Shown in pieces: positions 32,385-47,379 of a stretch of DNA of 64,000 nucleotides. Under the pieces are notes generated by a model that was not told the DNA's origin, made no database searches, and saw only the letters and a list, made by a program, of their open reading frames with translations. Position 1 is the first letter of the stretch. Each line of letters opens with the position of its first letter. The DNA is from Ecdyonurus torrentis (lineage: Eukaryota > Arthropoda > Insecta > Ephemeroptera > Heptageniidae), in NCBI GenBank assembly GCA_949318235.1, contig OX439129.1:21686402-21750401 (forward strand), read 5' to 3'. A program made the position numbers and the translations under genes.

Positions 32385-32620
32385 ATCGATGCTGTACCTT
32401 GTTTTTTATCAGTGGAAGCAAAAGGTGTACTGTATCTCGTTTTTTGTCACAGTAAGCAATACATATGTGCACGTCGAACGCCATCTACATTACATTCAAA
32501 GACAACTTACACATTTTGCTTCCTCTGGGACAAAAAAAAAACGAGATACACATTTGTTACTTCCACTGACAAACAACGAAATACACATTTTGCTTACTAT
32601 AACAAAAACCAGATACGCAT
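32385..32620. repeat. Inverted minisatellite of about 35-bp units in the 5' intron
   Basis: Units carrying TTTTGCTTCC, CTGACAAAAAACGAGATACACA and close variants occur about three times on the plus strand (32510-32620) and about twice on the minus strand (32385-32460). The array is therefore head-to-head across a 50-base centre. It lies in the intron between the putative 5' UTR exon and the first coding exon. A poly-C run follows at about 32651-32666. Confidence 0.6.
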
Positions 32621-33622
32621 ATTGTTTGTTTCAACATCAATATGTATAGTGCCCCCCCCCCCCCCTATCCCATAGTGTTTAAATTATTTTTAAACCCTTG
32701 ATGCATGTATGATACATGAGTATGTACATGAGCCATCTACCTTGTGTGCAGCTCATGTGATCTTATCTAGTGAAGAATCTTTCTATTGTAGTTTTTTCTC
32801 TTATTTTGGCCCCTCTAGACCCTGTGACCCCTCTCAATTTTATTTCTATATAATTGCTTTTAGCAATATATGCATATTATGTATCATACTGTACATATGT
32901 ATGTACATACATACATATTTTTCCTAACTAGTACGTATGTATGCATAATATGTACTACGCACATACATACACCCAAGAACATTTTAGTTTGCATGATCGC
33001 CCACAGATATCGCCCATTTCAAATGACAGTTTTTGGTTAAATAAACGATTATTTAAGAAATATCGAACATCCTTACGTGGCGTGGACTTTAAGTTACGTT
33101 TGTGCATTTAAATGTTACTGTAATGTGAACATCCAGTTTCTAACTTAACATGAATATAAAGTATGATACGAGTTTTATTCTAAATACAGATACATGCATC
33201 AATTATATATGGAAATTTTTGGTCGAAATGTTGTCACCGGTCACCGGTATTGCCGGTACTGGTGTGTAAAACTACTGGTACATAGTCAACATGTTCTCTT
33301 TTCTAGGGAACAAATTTTATGGAAATTCATGCATACACTACTTAATAGATACGTTACAAACTCAAATATGATGACCAAAACTTTACAATAGCACGTTAAG
33401 GAGCTGAAAAGCTTGACCCACGCCGATATAGGGCAGAACAAGTGCAACAAGATGACACCAAGTCCTTTCATAAACAGTGATCTATGGATGTAGAGTCTGT
33501 GACCCCTGAACGGATGGTTCAGGGTGCTTCCATCGAATGGATTTTTCATCAAAGGCTAATCTTTTTTTTAAAGATCGGTGCATTGCAGTCATAAAGTTCA
33601 TACTAATGAGTAATTAACATAC

Positions 33623-33715
33623 CTCTAAAATGATGTAATTAGACAAGAAAGACCTTAAAAATCAATATAATTATTTCCCGCTAACACAACAAAGAACGCC
33701 TCTCGCCGCCATGCG
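33623..33715 (-). promoter_or_regulatory. Probable 5' UTR exon and start region of the zinc-finger gene
   Basis: A good donor (GAG|GTATGT) at 33622 ends a GC-richer segment. The coding exon's ATG at 32258 sits immediately after an acceptor, so a noncoding first exon is required, and this is the best candidate. It contains a 13-codon upstream ORF (ATG at 33712, MAARGVLCC..., TAA) that could dampen translation. The transcription start is not pinned; 33715 is a guess. Confidence 0.5.
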
Positions 33716-34695
33716 TGGTTAGAAAATTTCAACTACCAATGCAAAACCAACACGTCACAAAGAAATTTTTGGATTGGTTACTGGCGTCCTCTACCATAAT
33801 TTTGAAAAGAGTTTTGAAAAAGAGCGGGATACAACCATAAAAAAATATGGAAAATAAAATATTATGTAAAAAAAAAAAAAAAAAAAATTAATAAAATAAT
33901 AATAGAACTAGTGGACACCGGCCGGTAATACGTATCACAGTGACTGTTATGGATCATTGTGAAAACTTTTGTTTACTTCCTTTTTTTTTTACAAACTCAT
34001 ACTTTATAGAGATGAGATGAGTGTTTTTCTGCTTTATATTTGAGCGATTTTTCCGTATAAGTAAACGTATAAAGATTTATAGTATAAACAAGAACCTTTA
34101 AATGGTTAAAACATTTTTTTTCGAATCGAAAATCCTAAATCTATAACCTGGAAACAAAAGTTTTTTTAGGGCGCTTGAGGAGCTTTATTTTATTTTTTTA
34201 TTGTTCAATAAATAATTAAACCAAAATTTAGGACCCAACTAATTTAATGAACCCATTTTAAGAAAAGATTGATTGCATCTGCCCAAAGACTGATAGTTAT
34301 TTGCCAGAAAATGTCCATCCCTTCGTCCTAACCCTCACCGAGAACAAAACAAACGCGGACGTTTTTGTTTATTATTACTTTTTACAAACGTGTATATTCA
34401 TTCGACTATAGGACTTTATTTAAATGAATATGTGAATGCATATTTTTTATTTTCTATCTGAATTCTGAATGTATTACGCAACTTAAGCAATACACCATAT
34501 ACTCTCGATCGTCAAAAACTTATTTAAAAAATATATTGACACATCACATATATAAGGAAAAGTATACAAGAAAAGAATAATTCTTTCACGTTGATTTTAA
34601 GATAAATAACCGCTAATAATATGATTTATATTTGGTTTAACTCTGAACAGAATTAAATTTGCCAAGAGAATATATATGTTACATAATGTTACCGA

Positions 34696-34765
34696 GTCCA
34701 AATGAAAAAGCTGCCTTTTGCTCGCGAATATCGCATATTGCGACAGCTTTTTCATTTGGTACCTT
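34696..34765. repeat. Short perfect-arm palindrome
   Basis: CCAAATGAAAAAGCTG (34698-34713) is perfectly repeated in reverse complement at 34744-34759 around a 30-base loop. The outer flanks (TTACC and GGTACC) partly pair. It is probably a tiny foldback element. Confidence 0.6.
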
Positions 34766-34797
34766 GTTTATATTTGATAAGTTATAAGTTTTAATTA

Positions 34798-34912
<115 letters not shown>

Positions 34913-35125
34913 ATTATATTTGACAAGGATATGTCGGTTATATATAACTACATAACCATAATAAGTTACATAATAACTACATAAAACTGTTGTTGTAATA
35001 ATGAAAGATACATATTATATTAAAGGAATTTGAATCATATTGATTGAAAAAGATGCGAATTGTTAGTTAAATATTTTTTAATAAGAAATTTAAAAAATGT
35101 ACGTATTATAAAAAACAGGCAGTAT

Positions 35126-35245
35126 TTAGATTATTTAGAATTATTTAGAATTATTTAGAATTAGAATTATTTAGAATTAGAATTTGAATTTAGAATTAGA
35201 ATTAGAATTTAGAATTTAGAATTAATTAGAATTATTTAGAATTAT
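35126..35245. repeat. TTAGAAT-type tandem repeat
   Basis: Repeated units TTATTTAGAA, TTAGAA and TTTAGAA run for about 120 bp with variable unit length. This is a degenerate minisatellite, not telomeric repeat. Confidence 0.85.
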
Positions 35246-37835
35246 GATAATTAATCATATATATATTTTTTTTTGTGCTAGATCGTCGATAAAAATGCAA
35301 TAAATAGGTGAAATATTCTTTGCATTCTTCGCATTGTTTTCAGTGTAAAAATTGTTGTAACACAATGGTGAGTCATGATAGAAGAATGCATGCTCTAGAA
35401 AGTGGCTGTCACGCAACTGAAACTGTGTTTTTTATTTTGTGATATTTCCAAGTCAGATCTTTTCATTTGAATTGAAATAATGTTAATTATTTTCTTTAGT
35501 AATTTTTCTCATATCAAAATTTTAGTATACTTTTTTTTTTTTTTTTTTTTTTCCCCACTGCGTAAAACAGAATCAAATTGGTTATATTTATCTTGTCTAG
35601 TAATTTATCTAATACTGCAAACTTAAACGAAATAATATAACATTTTAATAACCCATTTAAAAGAAAAGAATAGTTATAATTTATTTTATAAGCTTTCAAA
35701 TAGTGTTGCAATTTCTAAAGTTCCTTTAATTAAAATGTAATATTAAAATTTATAATGTTACATTGGTTCTACCTCCTACTAAAGATGTGTAGTTATGAAA
35801 ATCTAATTAATAAGAAATAATTTAATTTAATAAAAAAAATTATGTAAATTTATTTGCTTATATTTTTATATCTTGTGTATGATTAAAAAATTAGAATGAG
35901 TATATAGGTACATAATTAAATTTAAATTAACACGCAGGGCACACATATATAGTTGAAGGTTAAAACGGTTACATTACATGTCATATTTTTTCTAGTTAGC
36001 ATTTTTAATTATTTTCTTATAGATTAAAATTTTTTAGATTTAATTATTTTTTTTCCTGTGTTTATAATACTAGAATATCTGATTTTTCTGTAATCAAAAA
36101 AGAACAAAGAGAATACAAATAAACTAATTTCTCTTAATATTTTCTATTAACGTTATATAGTATTACTATATAAAATAAAATATTTAACGTATTCTTTTGT
36201 TATAAAAATGCGAATATAATGCGCATTCCTAAATTCATTTTGTCCAGCGTTTATATTATTCTTTTGATTAATTTAAAAAAGTCCAGTATCTAGTTTATTA
36301 AAATATTCTCTTTTTTATATAGTGGCTGTAATCATATAGATGCGACAGGGTGAGATGACTAAACCCCCTGCTATCAAGCTCACCCCTTCTCGTGGACATG
36401 GGTCAGTGGGGGACAAAACAATTGGAACACCTCCCCTTGTATACCACACATATACTTCCCCTCCAGCACTCGCATTGCAATTTTATATTTCAACTAATAG
36501 AGAATATATAATCAATATTATTAGCGGCACGTACCTAAAAGCTTGAGGGTATTTTATTGTTTAAAAGACAGGCAGACAGTTTGACCTCCGAGTATACTGC
36601 AGGCAGTCATAATATGCAATGCAAACACATTGAAAAGTTTCATGTACCAATAGGCATACATTTATAACTATACTTCACTATTGTATTACAATACACCGGT
36701 TATATTACATTAATTTTATTTTGAAAACTACATTTTGTACATTTTAGTTTCAGTGATTTCATTGTTGTATTGATTATACATATTGAAATGTATTGAACAG
36801 TCAAATGTTTATTTTGAACGCACAGCATGAGAACACAGTAGAACACTTATAATGTCTTATTATTAAACTTATATTACAGCATGATACAATATTACAGTCA
36901 TAGTAAACCCTATACTCTGATTACAGTATTATATTTATTTATTTATTAATATTATTTATGAGTCAATATGCTCATATATGCTACATTTTTCTATATGCTG
37001 GCAATTAAACATTTAATTCCTGTCTGCTATTCTTACAAAATTCTTAGTATATCGAAGTTCTTCATATTTTGCACATTTGAAAATATAACAAAAAAAGTTG
37101 GAGAATACTTATGAAAAAAAAAAATGTTTACAAAACCAGTGCAAGTTAATTAATGAAATAATAAAAGTCGTAAGTAATGCAATGATGGAAAGGCGTAACA
37201 GTGGCTTTTGGTTTTATCCCTTGCCCTCTATAGACCAACTTAATGCATGTCAATCAACCACAATGTGTATGCAAGCGTGCCAGCATGGCTATATGGAGTG
37301 CATGAATGAGAAATGACGCGAGAATCTATAGTGTGATGATTAATTTCGCGCTTTCCGAGTCTCATCTTACCTCTTTTTTTGTCCAGTGCGACACGAGATT
37401 ATTCTCTCTTGCTCTTTCCCACGCGTGAACTGAAAATAAGTAGATGGACGAAAATATTATTTGTGTTAGAGTCGTTTAAAATAATAAAACTAAAAATCTT
37501 TACCTTGCAAAAACAAAACAAAAAAATCATTGAAGAAATATTGAAGATACTTATCAAAGTTATCAATATCATATTGATACTTATGATCTTATGATACTTA
37601 ATCAATACGATAATTTTATTTTATTGTTAAAATTCTCCGATATGGTAATTTAATTTTATCTCATATCACTTTATGTATTATTTACAGTCCTATATAACGT
37701 TCAAATCTTTTTTATTGCAGATTTATATTTGACATTTTTAACGACCATGAAGATGTTCACACCCTCTGAGTTTACCACCACTTTACAAGTTTTCCCTTGC
37801 GACTAAAAGTACTTAAACATAAATTCATCTTTTCG

Positions 37836-37873
<38 letters not shown>

Positions 37874-38115
37874 CATGGCTTTGTAAACATTTTTTTATGG
37901 CGATATAGCATTTAATTTATTTTATTTTCAAATATTTCCAAAATTATTGCTGGGGAGTTTTGGAAATTATAATATAAAAAATCTCCCTTTTGTTTTTTCA
38001 CTTTGCTTTTTCTAATAGATTTGAAAATAAAACCTACGAAACAAAAGGACTGGATTTATCTGGTGTTTAAAGAAATCAGTTCAAAAATACGAATCACACT
38101 TAAAAATTTATAATA

Positions 38116-38118
<3 letters not shown>

Positions 38119-38177
<59 letters not shown>
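38119..38177. repeat. TC microsatellite
   Basis: About 59 bp of uninterrupted TC dinucleotide. Confidence 0.95.
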
Positions 38178-38178
<1 letters not shown>

Positions 38179-39529
38179 ACCCGTAATATAAAATAGCATT
38201 ATAAAAATAATCGACATTAAATCATTTTAATCAATTTTATTTTATTTTTTAATACTTTTTTTATTAATTTTGTATTGTTAAAATTATTAATGATATTGTT
38301 TTTTAATGCGTGTGCAGTTTAATATTTTTTCCTTGTTAAAATAAAGGGGTTTTATTGTTATTGTATACGAGTAGTGTCCATTCGTACCATAGTATGTCAT
38401 ATACGTTCGTTGCAAAGTAAAATGTTCTAAAACCCACAGCATGAAATAATGTAAAGATTCAGTCAGAATTAAAAATTTTAATAACAAATTCTTTGGGATA
38501 TCAAAGTATTGTGCAACTCATAAATCATAAAGCTAAATTATATACTTGACTGAAGCTTGATGTTTTAATGTATGTATGCAGTCTGTATGTTTCATAAATA
38601 GATGAAAAATTGACAAACTAAACGTTGCACACTTGTGGGTTGATTAATTAATGCTTCATTATTGAATCCAGAGAGAAACAAAAGTAGTAAGTAACAATAC
38701 ATTTAGGAACAATTATTTTTTTCAGATTAACATTAAGATTTTGACGGGAAATGTTGAAGAATTTTTTTCTCAAATGAAGATATTGTTTCATAATATAATA
38801 ATATATAGTTAGTCTTTTTTTTTTTTTTTTTTTTTTCTTTTTCCAAACTTTAATTTTGTTATATGTATGACTTTAAAGATTTATAAAATTTAAAATTTAA
38901 AACCAGCGTTGCGTTAGTATATACGCAATACGCGTAGTCTATAACATTGATTTTTTTTTCTGTTGCTTGCAATAGGATTTGCTAACTCATAACCGTAAAA
39001 GTAAACTGATGTGATGTGGTACTTGAAATAGAAACTTATTGCGTGGTCACTGCATGCCACTAAATGAATGAGAAAATCCGTGTTGAGAGCGAATATGAGA
39101 AAATTATGCTTCAGGATCACACTTACTCGTGTAATAAAGAGGAATGCGGGGTATCTGCAGATTTGGCCAGCAGTGAGTGTCAAATGATCAGCGGGAGATG
39201 GACAATTGACAAGATATGACAGTCTATGACTCGACAAACCCGCATCCATTACGCTGCGGTGTGTGATTCAAATTAAAAATAAGCGACCATCAGTGTAATT
39301 AAAACTTTATTTGAATATTAAATATGATCGCTAATGAAACTTGATGAGCCAAAAACATTAAATTTTATGAGACGCTGCATAATGATCGTAAAATAAAAAT
39401 TATATATTCATGTCAGTTCCATTGTTTATATAATATTCGAAGTACGAACAATGAATAACATTAAGCTTTATTGTCATAGATCTACGGCAGTGCTTCACAA
39501 AACAGTCGCGGTTGCTAAAGTTTGACTTC

Positions 39530-40075
39530 GCTTGACTTGATTTAGCGACGCTCGCGGCCTCAGGTGGTCTTAGGCTCGCGGATGACGAGAGACGCACGTG
39601 AGCCGCGCCTCATGCGAGCACACGTCAGCCTGCAAGCCGCGGGCCTCACCTCTAACTCCCATCCCATACCTTCTTCTTCCTCCCATCACTCAACCAGCCA
39701 CTGTAATAAACTTTGGTGCGATATTTATCCTACCCTCATATTGCCGTTCATGCATACGATATTAAGTAATAAGTGGAGGGGGGCAATGAGAGAAAGAGTA
39801 AGTACATATAAGGGTTAAGTACACGCGGCCACCATGATTTAGCACGCACTGACCAAGCAAGCTATTTACTGACCATTATTATGAGCTCGATTTTTTTCGT
39901 ATTGGCTAGCGGGCGCCAGCACCTTATGTATTTCTCACTGATGCATCTGAAACAAAACGATAGGGGTGAGTCAGTATCAGTACGAGAAGTCAGTACTGAT
40001 GAAACAGCAGGGGGTGGGTGGAGAGAGTAGAGGGAGGGAGGGAAGGGAGCCACCGCGCGCCTTTTGACGACCTCT
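39530..40075. promoter_or_regulatory. CpG-bearing GC-rich island in the gene desert
   Basis: In contrast to its AT-rich surroundings, this stretch is rich in CpG: GCGACGCTCGCGGCC, GCTCGCGG, GCACGTGAGCCGCGCC, CACCGCGCGCC. It also has a purine-rich GGGAGGGAGGGAAGGGAG tract near 40030-40048. Frames here (for example plus 39564-39818) have no recognisable domain. It could be a distal promoter, an enhancer or an unannotated first exon. Confidence 0.35.
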
Positions 40076-43000
40076 CATAAAACTTGATGATGTCCAAGGA
40101 TTTGGACGAACATATGACTCGCAAGAAGTAATTTCCTCAAGCTTGCCAAGCCAATTGATTTGCACGGTCTGTAAACGCCACATAATGTGTTTGTTACTAT
40201 CCTTGACGTTTATGGATCAATCCAAAGTTGAAATTTAGTGGTAACAATAATTAACATTTTTCCCCAGATATTTGGAAATCTTTTATGTCACAAGTGTTTT
40301 TGACTTTATGGTTTAACATTTTATTTCTTTTTCTATTATCATACATTAAACGAGAACTGGAGCTAAAAATAAACTAACTCGTTGTACGTATTTTGTGTTG
40401 TTTGAAACTAAAGTATTTAAGCATCGTATATCTAATGGCAAAATAGTAATAACTTTTTATAATGCACATCTTTATTTGCCGCATTAAAATCTTCTTTTTG
40501 TAAACGTAACTTATGCAAGTAATTATTTTTCAAAAGCTTTTGAGTATATATAAAAAAGTACATTGATATTTATAGCGTATATTGTACAGTATAGTTCATT
40601 GATTAGAAAACAAAAGTCTCCAGGCAATACCGGTTTGATAACATGTATCATAATATATATGAATCAGTCGTGTTTTTATTCTATGTTATCATATTACCTA
40701 CAATTTTCTAATAATATGTCAATAACACAATAGAAGCTATCATTTGCAGACCACTGTATGTAATGTCGTTACAATTAACAAACAAATGAGTGTGTTAGCG
40801 CGTGGAAGAACAAAAGAGAAGTATTTCATTACAGAGAGTCAATCAATGTGCGTGTGATGTGTTGTGCACGATGCTACAGTGACAGAAAGTTGGGTGCACG
40901 ACGCGCGACATGTTTGCAATTAAACACAGTAGCGAGCTGAAAAATAAAATTTACCTCTGTTGATTTAGCTGTGAGTTTTCCATATATACATATACATCAA
41001 AGAGAGCACGCTCCTCGTGTGCAATCAAAGCAAATAAATCTTTTATTTTCATAAATTAATTTTCGTAAGTTATAATGTAATATAATAATTTTTCATTATT
41101 ATTATTATTATTTAAGAAATTTAGACTCTGGTAAGATAAGCATGAAAATAAGTATATTATACTTTCTATTATTAATAAATAATGTATTCGTAGCAGATAT
41201 ATATTTATATGTATATATTATGCAAATAAATAAAGAACAATTTAATATTTTAAAAAAAAGGCGTTTTAATAAAATATTTAAATTACTTTCCATCTCTTAA
41301 TTAAACTAGAAATGAAAACTTAACTTTATAAAAGAAACAATGTTATGGATGTAATATTTTTACTTCCGAAAAAAATTTATATTTGGTGCCATGCGACTAA
41401 AAGCTATTCCCACGCACTAAAAACTTAACGTCTCCACGGGTGACAATTATTCAATTAGCATTTCTTTGCTCTCTTGCTGTTCTTTTCATGATGATTTTAT
41501 TTTCATATAGACTTGTTACATATATATATATATATGTATATATAGAGTTATAGTTTCATTTCTCTATATTCAATTTCATTGTTACTTAAGCATTATTACT
41601 AAAGAAATTATATTTATTTACTTTATATACTTTTTTTATTATTATTATCATTCTGCCAATAATTTTAACATCCAATTTGATTTTTTTTTAACAGTTACAC
41701 GTAGGCCAAGGTTTAATACGTTGGATAACCCATATTTGGCCATTTAAGTTGAAAGAAAATTGACTGGGAACGTCAGTCATAGTTTCGTAAAAAAAAAAAA
41801 AAAAAAAAAAGTTGTAATATGTTTTCATTCATTTTGATGTCTAAATTACACTCAATTTGTAACTTTCTTTTGAGGTGGAATGCCTTTTCTTTTGCTTTTG
41901 TCTGACCTTTTGTATGAGATCATTATTCAAAGACATTACATAAAAGAAGGAAAATAAAAGTCAAACTTTACTCTGATCTCTATCTAAAAAAAAAAAATGT
42001 GACTGATCGACTATGTCATGGGTTGCCACACACTGAAATAATTTTATCTGACAATACGCTGTAGGATGGTCCACTGGGACTTGCTGGCTTTCCTTACTCA
42101 AAAAATATATTATTTATTTACAATGGCTTTTATACCTTCTTCGATTTAGTATAATACTAAACATAAAGAGGAAAATATAGTTGCTCTTTAATATAATTGT
42201 GTGTTTTAATACAAAATGTATATTAATTTTAATTTTGATGAAATCTAACCTTCTTTCTCACTTTTTCTCTGGTCTGTAAAATAGTAAAACAATTAACGAT
42301 TAAAATGTTTTTAAAAAAAACTTTTCATTTTTAAATTTTTTAACACACACAAAATGTCTATATTTATAAAATATTATGCGAAATCAAGAGGGGGAACATA
42401 AACATAATAACTCTATACCCCTCCGATACATGTGTCTTTTAAATCACTTGAGAGTTACTTTGCATCAACTTTTGTAATATTAAAGTGACTATATGGAACA
42501 TAACGAAAAAAAAAATCTACTGTGTCTGAATGCAAGAAAAAAAAAACGTCTGTCTTTTTTATTTGCATTTAAAAAAAAAATTGTTTTTTGTTGCTGGTTC
42601 AGCATATATATAAACTAAATTGAGTTTGTATAAGGATAGGAAATTGTAGTGGACATCAAGTCGGCATTGACAAATCGACATAGATCAATAAGTCGCCCCA
42701 CGAGGGCAGTTTTTTCCTGTCTTTACATGCTACCACTACATCATTATTACAAAGTGATACTTATCACATGGCAATAGAGTAATATGTCATTCCATTTATA
42801 GGAGGAATATTGTAAATAACTTTTATCTTGAAAAAAAATTCATTCTTTAGCTTTTATTTTTATAATACATGCAAATGACATACAGTACAACAAAAAATAT
42901 ATATAAATGCGTACTCTTTTGGTTTTATTTATTAAAATAAAACTTGACCAAAAGTAATGTTGCTGGCACTTGGGAATATTTAAGTTTAAATTTCCATCAA

Positions 43001-44108
43001 AGTCTCCTCTCTTTGCATATATATAGCTCTCACCCCTCTTGTGTCGTTCTACCATGCATGCAGTATAGTATGTACTGTACATGATTAAAATCGCATCCAT
43101 CATCAAACATTAATCCTTTCCAGCCTAGCTAGCAATCTGACTGATCACCCGACAGTACAACTACGACATCACAAGTTCAACTGCAAAGCAATTAGTGATA
43201 GAAAGTCAAAGCATTTAATAAATATTATAGAAAGCTCGTATGCATTAATGCAATAGAATTTATTATTCCATAAATAATTTAAGTATTTTAATGATCATAT
43301 AATATAAAATGATGTTTACTACGTAGAGTAAAATGTTCGATATAGATTATGTATTTAATTTGGTATTAAATAATCTTAGTTACACAAAATGAATTAATTT
43401 TGGTATTTAAATTATAGTAATGTCAATAAAGTATAAGCCATTATAATTATATATTTCCATATTTTCTTTATACTGTAGTATATAAAACGTATATGAAAAA
43501 AAAGATAGAAAACTCTAAAAAGTTTAAAATAATATAAAACTGCTAAACATACACATAAAAGTAATAAATAAATCACAAATAACCACAAAACAAATTTGCA
43601 AATCTTTTTAAGTATAATTTTAATTGCATCATAAAAAATTCAAATGTGCGGATTTCATTAAATAGATTATTTGTACATTGAAACACAAACACTTTTTTTT
43701 TTTTTTAACATCAGGTATTTAATTGATATACATGCATAGAGAAAGGGTTAAAAAATAAAGCTATATATAATATAACACGGGAAGTGAAGTCAATTAAATT
43801 AATTACTGTAATGCACCATGTGTGCCACGCAACAATATAATATACAGCTTTCAATGCACCACATGATATTTAAAATATACGTGACGCACTCTAAGTCCAT
43901 CTCTCCTATATCGTTTTTTGGAAGCTGATTAAGTCATTAAATTCTTTTAATTAAACCCTTTTTTATATTTTTATGATACTATTATTAGACCAGATGGTTT
44001 AAAATAAAAACATTTGTGTGGCAATAGTTTTCTATGAAACAAATAAACATTTTCAAAACAAAGAGACAATTAGTTAGTACTTTTACAATTTTTATTTTTA
44101 TTTTGGCC

Positions 44109-44109
<1 letters not shown>

Positions 44110-44176
<67 letters not shown>
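44110..44176. repeat. TC microsatellite
   Basis: About 65 bp of TC dinucleotide with one CC interruption near 44121. Confidence 0.95.
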
Positions 44177-44181
<5 letters not shown>

Positions 44182-45304
44182 CAGAAGATTCTTTAATCAA
44201 GTTCATATTTTTCTACTTAATTTTGCAACTATATATCACCCCTATACAAAATAAAAAAAAATTAACATGTGTTTAAAGTTGTAGACATTATAAATTAATA
44301 CGGCGAGGTAGTGAAAAGAAGCCCCACACCTCTCCTAAACATCCACCCCCATATGCTGACAGGTATTTGCCATGAGTAATTACAATAACATTTGCACAAT
44401 TAGTTTTCGTGCGAAATGAGGGTGCAAAGTGTTTCACACCACGCAGAAACATAAGTTGAGGAAATTGAGCATAACAGTAGCAGTGATTACATGTTTGCTT
44501 CCCCGTCAAAAGTCGAGTAAATATGTGTTAGTCTTATCTTATGTAAACTGATTATTACGTAACACAAATATATTTTTACTTTAAAATAAAAGCATGCTCA
44601 TTATGGTGTAGTTAAAAATGTTGTTTAAATCAATTATGACAATTTTTACTTGTATAAAATTAAGCATATAAAGTCATAATGTTGAAAATTTCATCATTAA
44701 AAATATACTGTTTGAATTCTCTTCTATTTACTACTTCAATCCTAAAATATTTATAATTTTAATATTAATAATTTGATGCTATACAATAATATCTATTCTT
44801 CTTTGAAAGTATTATTTACAAGCTAACAACTCAAATGAAACACATTTACAATTCCAAAACTTCTAATAGTAAAACCCGATCATGCAGCCTTATATTTTCT
44901 AGTCTATTTACAATTTGGAAGTTTTTTCAACGTAGTTTTGTGATATTTTTATAACGATAGTCCCATATTTATACTGTACAAAGAGACAAAACGTATAATG
45001 ATTTATTATAATATTTAAAAATAAGCTCATAATTTACTACTGTACATATTTAATTTGAATTGTTAATCATTGTACTGCCTGTATATAATAATACGTAATT
45101 TTATTATGCACAGCTATTTTATGATACGTAATATAATTAGCATAACATATATTTTTGAGGTTGATTGCAAAATGTAATAAAAATGTAAATTGGATTGATT
45201 ATTTAGATTTAAAACATTTAAGTATAATGAAGTTATTAACTTACAAATTAGTTTCGAACATATAAATTTTATTTTATAATAGTTTTTTTGGTTTTATTCT
45301 CTCC

Positions 45305-45414
<110 letters not shown>

Positions 45415-47379
45415 ATGTTACAATTGAAGTTATAAACAAAAAGGTAATTAAAGTAAAGCTATATAACATTACTAAAGTCTTTTTTTGCAAAATAAAATGA
45501 TACGAGTAGTTTTGATGTGTGCTCGTTAATCCTCACACTCGGTAACAAAGATGATTGCTACAGTACTGAAACTGACGTTGTATTTTATGTTATACGACTT
45601 TTAGTTCATTTTATTTGTTTTCACAAACAACTCGCGAAATGCATACGAGGGCACGGTAAATTTTTCGCCTACACACATGGGTGGGGTGTATTTTGTATAT
45701 ACCATATACACAGTAGGGGTTCTATACATAGAGAGTTTCGTCGTAAAGCAACATGGTGCATTCATTTCTCTCCCCCTCCCCTAATTTTTTTCTACTAATT
45801 TGCCACCCCATCATCAGTCGCGAACTCATAAAAACACATACACAAAAACATCGTTATATCAAAATTTGCAAAGCTTTTATTATTCATGAGGTTTAAACAT
45901 TTTTTTTTAAAGTAAGGAAACTATTATATATGTATATGCAAACTGGAATTTTATTACTTTTTGTAAAAATAATTATAATTAACTTGAATTCTATACTGAT
46001 TTAGTAATGTGTTAGTATTTTATCGATGAGATATAATATTGAATGCTTAAAGTCATAAAACGTTTTGATAGAGATGAGAGTTGTAACGACATGATGAAAA
46101 TACGATGTCATTATCGTGAACATGCACACGAGGAAAGTGGACAAATTACTTGACAAACCATTTACACCTTACATAATAATATCCCATAAAATCCAAAATA
46201 TACTTTAATCTTAAATCCCTTTTTTTCCAATATAATATAAAAAGTTATAAAATATTATATAGCAAAAATAAAAATTTATTTCCTTAACTTTTTATGTTAT
46301 GTAAACAAAGTTTAACTGCAGATAATCAACAAGATAGAAGGGTTAATTGATCATGTAGTTACTAGGATCCGCCCCTGTAAAGTGTTATAATGATAATGTG
46401 TGGGATTTCCCTTATAACATTTCATGTAATTTAAATTAATGCAAGGACAATTATAAACATATATGACAATTATCTTGTTGCTAGGTGATATATTTTATAA
46501 AGTAATTTGTTACCTTTATACTGTATACGTAGAAAAGTTAATTGTCAGAGAAGATTCCTCATTAATTTTGAAAATCTTTTGATCATTATCTTTGTTACAA
46601 TCTAATCATCAGGGTGTGAAGAGAGGACAGTAAGAAACAAAGGAGATTAAATACGTTTGGACGCACTTACATCTGTGTTAAATAATAAGGAGAAAGGCTA
46701 TGAAGTATATTATGCTCTGTTGAGTTTGGCCTGTAAGCATATACTAAATTAATTATAATCATACCCTCTTTGTGTTACATTTTAATTTTTACTCTAAGAG
46801 AAAAAAAGTATTGAATAACACATCTTTAGCGTGTAAATTAGTTTTTTTTTAATTATATATTTTTTTTAATTATTATAAGAAAAAGAAGTAAAAAAGGGGA
46901 AAATTGTCTTAAAAAAAGATGAAATTTTAATGTTTTCTTGCGTGAAAAAAATGTTACAATGTCTTTGAATTCTTAGTAATAAAATATTTAGTATGACATA
47001 AAAATTATTATGTAGTAGGATTTTTTTTAACAAATTTTAAATAATGCGTTTTGTAATAAAAGATCTTATACATTCAACTAGAAGTTATTATGCATGCTCG
47101 CGTTTTATGATAACTGTTGACTAATATAATGTAAATCCTCTTGTAATATTTATATTCCAATATTTGCATATCATAGTAATAGCATTAATAATTTAATTTA
47201 AATATTACAAAATGAAAACATGCGTGTGAAATCTATATATCGGAAACGTCGCATGTATTAATGCGCATCTCATGAAGCGTGACCCGGGTGATGAGAGAGA
47301 CAGAGAATTGAAAATAAAAATTATTGCAATTGTATCAAAAAAGGGGGGAGATATAAAATTGTACTGCGAATGTTTCCGG

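Noticed and set aside
35126..35245. TTAGAAT tract as interstitial telomere repeat
   Set aside because: The arthropod telomere unit is TTAGG; the units here are variable and AT-rich.
37098..37316. 72-codon plus-strand frame
   Set aside because: No domain, composition like the surroundings, and no splice or promoter context.
42690..42710. CTCF-like word CGCCCCACGAGGGCAGT
   Set aside because: It lacks the full spacing of the CTCF core (the GGC after AGG is shortened), so a site cannot be supported.
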